DNA of 64,000 nt from Streptomyces resistomycificus (GTDB lineage: Bacteria; Actinomycetota; Actinomycetes; Streptomycetales; Streptomycetaceae), in assembly GCF_001514265.1 (NCBI RefSeq), contig NZ_KQ948990.1, forward strand, positions 385,673-449,672, written 5' to 3'. Positions 40,947 to 48,611 of this stretch are shown here, in pieces (within the stretch, counting starts at the first letter, position 1; every line of letters begins with the position of its first letter). The notes beneath the pieces are model-generated. The model was given only the letters and a program-made list of their open reading frames with translations. It ran no database searches and was not told where the DNA came from. Position numbers and translations under genes: made by a program.

Positions 40947-41122
40947 TTGATGCCTCCTCGTAAGGGTGCCGCCACATTGGAGCGTCCCGCACGGAGCGTG
41001 ATGGGGGAAGAGGGAGTGGCCCGATCAGGCCACGGAGGGTCACCTTCGGGCGGGTTTCACGTCACGCGAGCCTCTCCCTGCTCGTGCGCTGTGCTCATGC
41101 GCTCCGCTCATGGATCGCATGG

Positions 41123-42403
41123 TCACGGATGCCCCGTCAGGTGCGCGTGAAGCGAGCGGGCCGCGGCGTCGGTGAGGGAGGCGATCTGGTCGACGATCAC
41201 CCGTTTGCGGGCACGGTCGTCGGCGGCCCGGTCGAACAGCGCCCGGAACTGGGGTTCCAGGCCGTCGGGAGCGCGCCGGGTGAGCGCCTCGGCCAGCTCG
41301 GCCACCACGATCCGCTGGTCGGCCCGCAGCAGCTCCTGCTCGGCCCGCTGCATGACGTACCGGTCGGCGACCGCCTTGAGGACCGCGCACTCCAGGCGTG
41401 TGGCACGGGGTACGACGAGTTCGGCGCCGTACCCGGTGAGCCGGCCGGTGCCGTACGCGGCGCGGGTGGCGGCCTCGGCGGCGAGGCAGAAGCGGCCGAT
41501 GAGCTGACTGGTGGCGTCCTTGAGGCGGGCCTGGGCGACGGCCGAGCCGTCGTAGACGTGCGGCCACCAGGGCTGGTCCTGGAGCCGGTCGAGGGCCTCG
41601 GCGAGTTCCGCGGGGTCGGTGTCCGCGGGCACGTAGCGGCCGAGGGCTACCTCGAAGACCGCCTGCCGTTCGGGCTCCGCGCGCAGGGAGTCGGGGTCGA
41701 GGTGGCCGGCGTGCAGGCCGTCCTCGACGTCGTGCACGGAGTAGGCGACGTCGTCGGACCAGTCCATGACCTGGGCCTCGAAGGTGGTGCGGGTGCCGGG
41801 GGCGTCCTTGCGGACCCAGTCGAAGACGGGGCGGTCGTCGTCGTAGACGCCGAACTTCGAGGACTGGGGGTCGGTGGGGTGGCCGCCGCGGGGCCAGGGG
41901 TACTTGGTGGCGGCGTCCAGGGCGGCACGGGTGAGGTTGAGGCCGACGGAGCCTTCCGCGGTGAAGCGTTTGGGCTCGATGCGGGTGAGGAGTCGCAGGG
42001 ACTGGGCGTTTCCTTCGAAGCCGCCGCAGTCGTGGGCGAACTCGTTCAGTGCCTGTTCGCCGTTGTGGCCGAAGGGGGGGTGGCCGAGGTCGTGGGACAG
42101 GCAGGCGGCCTCCACGAGGTCGGGGTCGCAGCCGAGGGCCGCGCCCAGCTCGCGGCCGACCTGGGCGCACTCCAGGGAGTGGGTCAGGCGGGTGCGGGGG
42201 CTGGCGTCCCATGCCTCGTTGCGTGTGCCCGGTGTGACGACCTGGGTCTTGCCGGCGAGTCTTCTCAGCGCGGAGGAGTGCAGGATGCGGGCCCGGTCGC
42301 GTTGGAAGGCGGTGCGGCCTGGGCGTTTGTCGGGTTCTGTGGCCCATCGCTCGACTGACGCCGGTTCGTAGCCGGGGGGTGGGATGTGGTGTTCGCCTTC
42401 CAT
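41123..42403 (-). CDS. dgt: dGTP triphosphohydrolase
   Basis: A 426-residue HD-domain enzyme that splits dGTP (or other dNTPs) into nucleoside and triphosphate. Metal-binding motifs are visible: [16 protein letters not shown], the HD pair in [16 protein letters not shown], and the distal Asp in [17 protein letters not shown]. The ATG at 42403 ([13 protein letters not shown]) is preferred over an upstream GTG at 42433. Its position beside dnaG is common in actinobacteria, as dgt and dnaG are frequent neighbours. It may tune dNTP pools for replication. Confidence 0.94.
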   Translation of the reverse strand: MEGEHHIPPPGYEPASVERWATEPDKRPGRTAFQRDRARILHSSALRRLAGKTQVVTPGTRNEAWDASPRTRLTHSLECAQVGRELGAALGCDPDLVEAACLSHDLGHPPFGHNGEQALNEFAHDCGGFEGNAQSLRLLTRIEPKRFTAEGSVGLNLTRAALDAATKYPWPRGGHPTDPQSSKFGVYDDDRPVFDWVRKDAPGTRTTFEAQVMDWSDDVAYSVHDVEDGLHAGHLDPDSLRAEPERQAVFEVALGRYVPADTDPAELAEALDRLQDQPWWPHVYDGSAVAQARLKDATSQLIGRFCLAAEAATRAAYGTGRLTGYGAELVVPRATRLECAVLKAVADRYVMQRAEQELLRADQRIVVAELAEALTRRAPDGLEPQFRALFDRAADDRARKRVIVDQIASLTDAAARSLHAHLTGHP

Positions 42404-42497
42404 GACCTCGACAGTACGGGCACGTACTGACAATTGGGGTGCGGCGGTGCGGTCGCGCGTCTGACGGGTGGTGTGTTGTCGGGCGGCCGCGGGTGCG

Positions 42498-42893
42498 TCG
42501 TGGCTGGTCGCGCAGTTCCCCGCGCCCCTGGAGGGCGACAGCCCTTCCCGGCATTTCTAGGCCGAGGCCAGTGGCGCGTCCGTCGGGGCTGATCGCGCCG
42601 TTCCCCTCGCCCCTGGAGGGCGTCGGTCCTCGCCGGTGCTTCCGAGGCGGGTCGAGTGCCGGTGCGTCGGGGCTGGGCGCGCAGTTCCCCGCGCCCCTGG
42701 AGGGCGTCGGTCCTTCCCGGCGTTCTTAGGCCGAGGCCAGTGGCGCGTCCGTCGGGGCTGATCGCGCCGTTCCCCGCGCCCCTGGAGGGCGACAGCCCTT
42801 CCCGGCATTGCTAAGCCGAGGCCGCGGGGCTGGTCGTGCCGTTCTCCGCGCCCCTGGAGGGCGTCGGTCCTTCCCGGTGTTTTTCAGGCCGAG
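42498..42893. repeat. Five copies of a Streptomyces intergenic palindromic repeat
   Basis: The 480-bp spacer between dgt and the chelatase gene is filled by five imperfect copies, about 70-95 bp apart. Their cores (gttccccgcgcccctggagg) begin near 42515, 42599, 42683, 42769 and 42841. Each has the form ggggctgatcgcgc...gcgcccctggagggcg and can fold into a hairpin, followed by a tail ending gccgaggccagtg. Similar elements are scattered in Streptomyces intergenic regions. No gene lies here. Confidence 0.85.
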
Positions 42894-43792
42894 GCCAGTG
42901 CCGGTTGCGTCCTGGGTTGGGTTGCCAGGGCCTGGTCGTAGCGGTGTAGGACCAGGTGGGCCATCGCCGGGTGGGTGCCCAGGGGGGCCGAGGCTATCCA
43001 GGGGGCCTTCTCCGCGCACTGGGTGGCGAAGAGGCCGGGGGCCGTGAAGTAGGAGGCGACGGCGACGCGGTGGCGGCCGCGGGCGGCGAGGGCGCGGAGG
43101 GCCGTGTCGACCGTCGGGGTGGCCGCGGTGGCGTAGGCGGGGACCACCGGCACGCCCAGACGCTGGGAGAGCAGGCGGGCGGTGCGGCCCGTGTCCACCG
43201 CCGACTCGGGGTCGCGGGAACCGGCCGCGGCGAGGACGACCGCGCTGGCACGGCGGGTGGCCTCGTCCATGCGGGTGCGCCAGCCGGCCTCGACGAGCCG
43301 GGCGTGCAGGGTGTCCACGAGGAGCGGGTGCGGGCCGAGCGGGGCGGCGATGCGGGTGCGGGCCAGGGCGGCCGCGGCCATCTCGGGGATGTCGCGCTTG
43401 ACGTGGTAGCCGCGGCTGAGGAGCAGCGGCACCAAGACGGCCTCGCCGGTGCCGAGGGAGGCGAGGGTGTCCGGGAGCAGGGGCTCGTTCAGCTCGATGT
43501 GGCCGAGGCGCACGGGCAGCCCGGGGCGCAGTTCGCGCACGCGCTCCAGGAGCGTGTGGACCGTGTTCAGCGTGCGCGGGTCACGGCTGCCGTGGGCCAC
43601 GACGACGAGCGCGGGCGGCTCGGGGCGCCGCCTGCCGTCGAGCGAGACGAGGCTGAGCTGGTTGGCGAGCTGGCTGCTGATCCGGTTCATGAGGTGCGCC
43701 GTACTGTCGAGGTCGGCCCCCGGGAGCGGCTGGGCGCCGGGGCGGGTCGTGGTCTTCTCGCGCGGAACGTTCGACTTTCTCGTCGCCGTCAT
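42884..43792 (-). CDS. Sirohydrochlorin chelatase-like protein (CbiX type)
   Basis: A 302-residue protein with two tandem CbiX-like halves. The first half has LVVVAHGSRDPRTLNTVHTL and SRGYHVKRDIPEMA with metal-binding histidines; the second has VVLAAAGSRDPESAVDTGRT and VASYFTAPGLFATQC. It should insert Fe (or Co) into sirohydrochlorin. Siroheme is the cofactor of the nitrite reductase NirB encoded in this window, which supports the iron role. About 55 polar residues precede the first domain. In the second half the histidine of AHGSR is replaced by Ala (AAGSR), so only the first half is likely catalytic. Confidence 0.88.
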   Translation of the reverse strand: MTATRKSNVPREKTTTRPGAQPLPGADLDSTAHLMNRISSQLANQLSLVSLDGRRRPEPPALVVVAHGSRDPRTLNTVHTLLERVRELRPGLPVRLGHIELNEPLLPDTLASLGTGEAVLVPLLLSRGYHVKRDIPEMAAAALARTRIAAPLGPHPLLVDTLHARLVEAGWRTRMDEATRRASAVVLAAAGSRDPESAVDTGRTARLLSQRLGVPVVPAYATAATPTVDTALRALAARGRHRVAVASYFTAPGLFATQCAEKAPWIASAPLGTHPAMAHLVLHRYDQALATQPRTQPALASA

Positions 43793-44005
43793 GAACCGAT
43801 GGTGGCGGCGCGAGGTTGCCGCCCCGTTGCACGGGAATGACGGGTTTTTTCCGGGGGTTCACGGTGGGGTACAGGGGGTGTGTGAGGTGGCTTGACCTGC
43901 GGTTTCGATGTACGGAGTGAAGGTGGTCACATAGGCGGGAGTGAACCGTCGGCCCCGGCGGGGCGTCTCTGACTGTCGACATGCCGACCGGGGAGGGACC
44001 GTCCG

Positions 44006-44692
44006 ATGCGACTGCCGAAGCCGCGCAGACCACGCCTGCCGCGCACCCGTGCCGGGCAGCGCCGGCTGGTGCAGGCCGTGATGGCCGGGTGCGTGCTGGC
44101 GCTGCTGCCGGCGACCTGGATGTACACCGTGGCGGGCGACCGGCTGCGGACGGCCGCGGACGTGCCGCGCACCGAGGTCGCCGTGGTGTTCGGCGCCGGG
44201 CTGTGGGCCGGGGAGCCGTCGCCGTACCTGGCGCACCGCCTGGACGCGGCGGCGAGGCTGTACCGCGACAACCGGATCGAGGTGGTCCTCGTGACGGGTG
44301 ACAACAGCCGCGAGGACTACGACGAGCCGGACGCCATGCGCGCGTACCTGACCCGGCACGGGGTGCCGGACGGACGGATCGTCAGCGACTACGCCGGCTT
44401 CGACACCTGGGACTCCTGTGTGCGCGCGAAGAAGATCTTCGGCGTGGACCGGGCGGTGCTGATCAGCCAGGGCTTCCACATCCGGCGGGCGGTCGCGCTG
44501 TGCCAGGCGGCGGGGGTGACGTCGTACGGCGTCGGGGTCGAGGCCAGGCATGACGCGACCTGGTACTACGGGGGCGCCCGGGAGATCTTCGCGGCGGGCA
44601 AGGCGGCCCTGGACGCGGTGTTCGAGCCGGACCCCCGGTTCCTCGGACCGAGGGAACCGGGGGTCACCGAGGCGCTCGCTAGCGGCCGGTGA
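44006..44692 (+). CDS. DUF218 (SanA/YdcF-like) membrane-anchored protein
   Basis: A 228-residue protein with a basic N-terminus and one membrane anchor (LVQAVMAGCVLALLPATWMY). The DUF218 domain follows: EVAVVFGAGLWAGEPSPYLA, EVVLVTGDNSREDYDEPDAM, and VLISQGFHIRRAVALCQ. SanA/ElyC relatives affect envelope integrity and vancomycin sensitivity. The ATG at 44006 follows a purine-rich gggagggacc. Its end overlaps the convergent enoyl-CoA hydratase gene by 14 bp. Confidence 0.88.
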   Translation: MRLPKPRRPRLPRTRAGQRRLVQAVMAGCVLALLPATWMYTVAGDRLRTAADVPRTEVAVVFGAGLWAGEPSPYLAHRLDAAARLYRDNRIEVVLVTGDNSREDYDEPDAMRAYLTRHGVPDGRIVSDYAGFDTWDSCVRAKKIFGVDRAVLISQGFHIRRAVALCQAAGVTSYGVGVEARHDATWYYGGAREIFAAGKAALDAVFEPDPRFLGPREPGVTEALASGR

Positions 44693-45446
44693 AGCGCGGG
44701 GCGCGCTTCTCCAGGAACGCGGTCATGCCCTCCTTCTGGTCCTCCGTCGCGAACAGGGCGTGGAAGACCCGGCGTTCGAAGCGGACGCCGTCGCGCAGGC
44801 CGGTCTCCAGGGCCCGGTCGACGCACTCGCGGGCCGCCCTGACCGCCGTACGGCTGTAGGAGGCGACGGTCGCCGCCGCTTCGAGGGCCTCGGGCAGGAC
44901 GCGCTCGTCGGGGACGACCCGGGAGACCAGGCCGGCGGCCTCCGCCTCGCGGGCGTCCATCGTGCGGCCGGTGAGGACGAGGTCCATCGCCTTGGCGCGG
45001 CCCACCAGACGGGTCAGGCGCTGGGTGCCGCCGATGCCCGGGATCACGCCGAGCTTGATCTCCGGCTGGCCGAAGACCGCCGATTCCCCCGCGATCACCA
45101 GGTCGCACATCATCGCCAGTTCGCAACCGCCGCCCAGGGCGTGCCCGGCCACGGCCGCGATCTTCGGGGTGCGGAGGTCCGCGAACTCCTCCCAGGCGGC
45201 GAAGTAGTCCTCGGCCGCCATCTCCACGGCCGTCTTCGACGCCATCTCCTTGATGTCGGCGCCCGCCGCGAAGATCCGCTCCGAGCCTGTGACGACGAGG
45301 CAACCGACCTCGGGGTCCGCGTCCAGCGGGCGCAGGGCGGCGAGGAGTTCGGCGAGGAGTTCGCCGCTCAGCGCGTTGCGGACGTGCGGGCGGTGCAGGC
45401 GTACGGTGACCACGCGGTCGTGCCGTTCGATCTTGATGGTGTCCAT
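44679..45446 (-). CDS. Enoyl-CoA hydratase (crotonase family)
   Basis: A 255-residue crotonase. The oxyanion and catalytic segments are intact: GADIKEMAS, HALGGGCELAMMCDLVIA with the first catalytic Glu, and FGQPEIKLGVIPGIGGTQRL with the second. It should hydrate 2-enoyl-CoA to 3-hydroxyacyl-CoA. It is the third gene of a minus-strand unit, 18 bp after the membrane reductase, so it may work on a product of that cassette rather than in general beta-oxidation. The ATG at 45446 is preceded by GAGAGGGGAAACC. Confidence 0.92.
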   Translation of the reverse strand: MDTIKIERHDRVVTVRLHRPHVRNALSGELLAELLAALRPLDADPEVGCLVVTGSERIFAAGADIKEMASKTAVEMAAEDYFAAWEEFADLRTPKIAAVAGHALGGGCELAMMCDLVIAGESAVFGQPEIKLGVIPGIGGTQRLTRLVGRAKAMDLVLTGRTMDAREAEAAGLVSRVVPDERVLPEALEAAATVASYSRTAVRAARECVDRALETGLRDGVRFERRVFHALFATEDQKEGMTAFLEKRAPRFTGR

Positions 45447-45464
45447 CGGTTTCCCCTCTCGGGT

Positions 45465-46733
45465 CTACGAGTCCCAGATCGCGCCGTACGCGGGAATCCC
45501 GCGCCGTTCCAGGCCGTGCACCACCTGCCAGGTGAGCTTCTTGTTGGAGATGCAGATCACCGCCTCCGCCCCGAAGTCGCGGTAGGCCTCGTAGGCGAGG
45601 CGCACCATGTCGGGTTTGCCGTCGCGGGAGGTGTCCCAGATGAGGGCGTGCGGCTGGACGGCGAGGATCTCGTCGACGAGGGCGTCGCCGTAGGTGGTGC
45701 GCGGGTCGCGGGTCGCCCAGACCAGGCGGGAGGGGACCTCGGCGGCGAGGAGGTGGGGCAGGCAGGGGCCGATGCCGCTGCCTGTCGCGACGTAGACGAC
45801 CTTGGTGAAGAGGGTCTCGATGTTGGCGACACCGGCTGTGGTGATGCCCTTCACCCAGACCCGGGACGGCATGTCGTCGATGAACGAGCCCGTCCAGTCG
45901 CCGGCCCGGGAGATCGTGAGCCGGAAGCCGGACTCGCCGGGCGTCGGGACGTTGGCGAAGGAGTGCCATTCCTTCAGGGGGCTGCGGCTGACCGCCGTGG
46001 AGGAGCCGGCGAAGGGGGTCTCGCCGTGGTCGAAGCGGGCCAGGACCACGTGGGACGAGGGGCGTTCGACGCGTACGTCGACCTTGCGCAGCCGCAGCCA
46101 GGGCAGGGCGACGCTGAAGGTGACCACGGACAGGACCGTGAGCGGGACCGGCCCCGGCGTGGACAGCAGGGTGTGCGTCCAGAAGAGGGCCAGTGCCGTC
46201 CAGCCGCCGAAGCGGTGGATCTTCTCGAAGTGGTCGTGGTGGCGGGAGCGGAAGGCGGGCAGGGCGGTGGCGACGATGACGGCCAGGAGTGCCACCAGGG
46301 TCCAGCTCACCGCTGTCAGCGTGATGTCGCCGCCCTCCACGGTCACCGCGACCGTCAGCGCCAGGAACCAGCACGCGCCCGCGAGCGCCGCGCCCACGTG
46401 CAGTCCGCCGAAGTGGTAGACCTTGCCCAGCGTCCAGCGGACCCGCAGCGGCCAACGGGGCGACGGCCAAGTGGCGAGGCGGAACAGGAGGTTGATGACG
46501 TACTGCTGGCGGACGACGATCGCGAGGGCGAGGTTGGCGATCGAGGCGTGCCCCAGGGTCGGCGTCGACAGCGGCCAGCCGACGCCCAGGAACACCAGGT
46601 TGGCCAGGATCACCAGCGCCGCCAGGCGGTTGTGGTGCATCAGGCGCGGATGCTTGAGCAGGCGGCGGGCGGCGGGGAGCAGCGGGGGCAGCTCGACGGC
46701 CTCGACGGCCTCGCGGTCGAGTGAGGTCGTCAT
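45465..46733 (-). CDS. Membrane haem/NAD reductase-like protein
   Basis: A 422-residue integral membrane oxidoreductase. Six hydrophobic segments fill residues 30-210. Two of them begin with related His motifs (KVYHFGGLHVGAA and KIHRFGGWTALALFWTH), suggesting haem ligation as in ferric-reductase folds. The soluble C-terminal half has a barrel-like FAD region (VVLARFDHGETPF, WHSFANVP) and an NAD-binding segment (VYVATGSGIGPCLPHLLA, VWATRDPRTTYGDALVDEI). It overlaps the adenylation gene by 4 bp (ATGA). From memory, fungal proteins of the TmpA type join similar reductases to adenylation domains. Function in bacteria is unclear. Confidence 0.8.
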   Translation of the reverse strand: MTTSLDREAVEAVELPPLLPAARRLLKHPRLMHHNRLAALVILANLVFLGVGWPLSTPTLGHASIANLALAIVVRQQYVINLLFRLATWPSPRWPLRVRWTLGKVYHFGGLHVGAALAGACWFLALTVAVTVEGGDITLTAVSWTLVALLAVIVATALPAFRSRHHDHFEKIHRFGGWTALALFWTHTLLSTPGPVPLTVLSVVTFSVALPWLRLRKVDVRVERPSSHVVLARFDHGETPFAGSSTAVSRSPLKEWHSFANVPTPGESGFRLTISRAGDWTGSFIDDMPSRVWVKGITTAGVANIETLFTKVVYVATGSGIGPCLPHLLAAEVPSRLVWATRDPRTTYGDALVDEILAVQPHALIWDTSRDGKPDMVRLAYEAYRDFGAEAVICISNKKLTWQVVHGLERRGIPAYGAIWDS

Positions 46734-48292
46734 CGGGCCGCCTCCTGGAGAGCGGTCCGCTCCTCGGCCAGCCGCAGCAGCGCCTGCTTGTCGATCTTGC
46801 CGCGGTCGGTCACCGGGAGGAACGCGAGCGGCAGGACGTCCGAGGGCACGCAGTAGTAGGGCAGGGCATCCGCCACCGCGCGGCGGGCCACGTCCGGGTC
46901 GACGTCCGCCGGGCAGACGAAGGACACCAGGTTGCGCGCGTCCCTCCGCAACGTCACCGCGCGCCCGCAGCCCTCGACCGACTCCAGTACCGAGGAGACG
47001 GAGTCGAGTTCGACGCGGAAGCCCCGCACCTTGACCTGGTCGTCGGTGCGGCCGAGGTGTTCGAGTGTGCCGTCGGCGGTCCAGCGGCCCAGGTCGCGGG
47101 TGCGGAACATCCGGCGGTCGCCGCCGAGGAAGGGGTCGGGGGCGTAGCGCTCGGCGTTCAACCGGTCGTCGCCCAGGTAGCCGGCCGAGACGCAGTCGCC
47201 GCCCGCCCACATCTCGCCGACCTCGCCGACGGGCAGGGGCCTGCGGTCGGCGTCGAGGACGTAGACCGTGTTGTTGGGGGTGGGGCGGCCGATGGTCAGC
47301 AGCGGGTCGGCCGGGTCGTGACGGCCCATGGTGTTGACGATGGTCGTCTCGGTGGGGCCGCAGCAGTTGAAGAACGCCGCGCGGCGGGCCCAGCGGTCGG
47401 CGAGCGGGCGCGGGCAGGGTTCCCCCGCGACGGCGACCGTGTGGACGCGTGGGCAGGCGGCGGGGTCGACGCCGGACAGCACGGTCGGGGTGGCGATCAG
47501 CACGGTGGCCGTGCGGGCCGCCGCCGCGATGTCCCTGCCGCGGATGACGAGGGTGGCGCCGTGCGCGAGGCAGCCGAGGATCTCCCAGGCCGCCATGTCG
47601 AAGGCGACGTTGAGGAGCTGGGCCACGCGGTCGCCGGGGCGGATGCCGAGGCCGCCCGGCTGGGTGAGCAGGATGTTGGCGACGTTGCGGTGGGTGACCT
47701 TCACACCGTTGGGGCGGCCCGTGGTGCCGGAGGTGAACAGGACGTAGCAGCCGTCGTCGGGTCGGACGCGCGGGCGCGGGGCCCTGGGTTCACCGCCGGT
47801 GGCGCGGCGGGGGCCGGGCACGTACGGCAGCGGCTCGTCGAGGGCGATCACGCGGTGGCCGTCCGGCAGCGGAACGCGGTGGGCGTGTTCCGCGAGGGTG
47901 AGGACCACGCGGGTGCCGGCCGTGCGGACGACATGGGCGAGCTGGGACTCGGGCGCCAGGGCGACGTCCTGCGGGACGTAGGCGGCGCCCGCCTTCAGGA
48001 TGCCGAGCAGGCCGACGACCATCGGGATCGAACGGCGGACGAAGAGTCCGACGTGGTCGCCGGGGCGTACGCCCTCACGGACGAGGCGGGCGGCGAGGGC
48101 TTCGGCGTACCGGTCGAGCTCGCCGTAGGTGATCGTCGCTCCGAGGTGCTCGGCGGCGACGGAGTGCGGCGCGGACGCGGCCCACCGGGCCACGGCGTGG
48201 TGGACGAAGGGGTCCGGGACGGCGACCGTGGGGCCATGGCCGTACCGCTGGAAAAGATGCCGGTCACGGGGGGTTAAATGGCGCAGGGGCAT
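46730..48292 (-). CDS. Stand-alone NRPS-type adenylation domain
   Basis: A 520-residue adenylate-forming enzyme of the amino-acid-adenylation type. Core motifs in order: A3 YVLFTSGTTGRPNGVKVTH, A4 FDMAAWEI (its Asp normally binds an alpha-amino group), A5 NCCGPTETT, A7 FRTRDLGRW, A8 GRTDDQVKVRGFRVEL and A10 DRGKIDKQALL with the catalytic Lys. The protein ends right after A10, so it has no carrier domain or reductase. The ATG at 48292 is preferred because GGAGG lies 9 bases upstream. It is the first gene of the cassette, coupled by ATGA to the membrane reductase and divergent from nasA. Confidence 0.88.
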   Translation of the reverse strand: MPLRHLTPRDRHLFQRYGHGPTVAVPDPFVHHAVARWAASAPHSVAAEHLGATITYGELDRYAEALAARLVREGVRPGDHVGLFVRRSIPMVVGLLGILKAGAAYVPQDVALAPESQLAHVVRTAGTRVVLTLAEHAHRVPLPDGHRVIALDEPLPYVPGPRRATGGEPRAPRPRVRPDDGCYVLFTSGTTGRPNGVKVTHRNVANILLTQPGGLGIRPGDRVAQLLNVAFDMAAWEILGCLAHGATLVIRGRDIAAAARTATVLIATPTVLSGVDPAACPRVHTVAVAGEPCPRPLADRWARRAAFFNCCGPTETTIVNTMGRHDPADPLLTIGRPTPNNTVYVLDADRRPLPVGEVGEMWAGGDCVSAGYLGDDRLNAERYAPDPFLGGDRRMFRTRDLGRWTADGTLEHLGRTDDQVKVRGFRVELDSVSSVLESVEGCGRAVTLRRDARNLVSFVCPADVDPDVARRAVADALPYYCVPSDVLPLAFLPVTDRGKIDKQALLRLAEERTALQEAAR

Positions 48293-48561
48293 GTTGGGGG
48301 GACCTCCTGGCTGGCTGTTTCGATGAACGGCGGGCATGCCGGGTGTCGAACGCCGTACGGGGTCGCGCGCGGAGCCAGTGTGCAGGCCGGTCTTTCAACG
48401 CTCAACGAGGCGTGCTCGGCCAATCACGGAACGGAACGCGCCACATGTGACGCCTTTCACATCAACGGCAACTTCCGTACCCTCCGGCGGCGACTGAGTG
48501 CTGGGCAGGTGTGCGCCTCACGGCGGCGGACCGGCGACGGGGAGGTCGCCGTGCCGGGCGC

Positions 48562-48599
48562 GTAACAGGGAGCCCCCGTCCGCGTAACACGGTCGAAGC
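48562..48599 (+). promoter_or_regulatory. GlnR-like box upstream of nasA
   Basis: GTAAC at 48562, CCCCC at 48573, GTAAC at 48584 and GAAGC at 48595 have the exact 11-base periodicity of the GlnR consensus (gTnAc-n6-GaAAc, twice). Both a-sites are perfect, the last b-site is 4/5 and the first b-site is poor. The box ends only 12 bp before the nasA start. The rest of the 319-bp divergent spacer (48293-48611) shows no further clear site. Confidence 0.6.
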
Positions 48600-48611
48600 A
48601 CGCTGGAGGAC

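Noticed and set aside
43892..43920. A TTGACC hexamer as a -35 element for the DUF218 gene
   Set aside because: No acceptable -10 sequence is found 16-19 bases downstream.
44550..46724. A 724-codon plus-strand frame
   Set aside because: It is antisense to the crotonase and membrane reductase genes and rich in Gly/Asp/Val/Arg repeats typical of reverse-complement reading.
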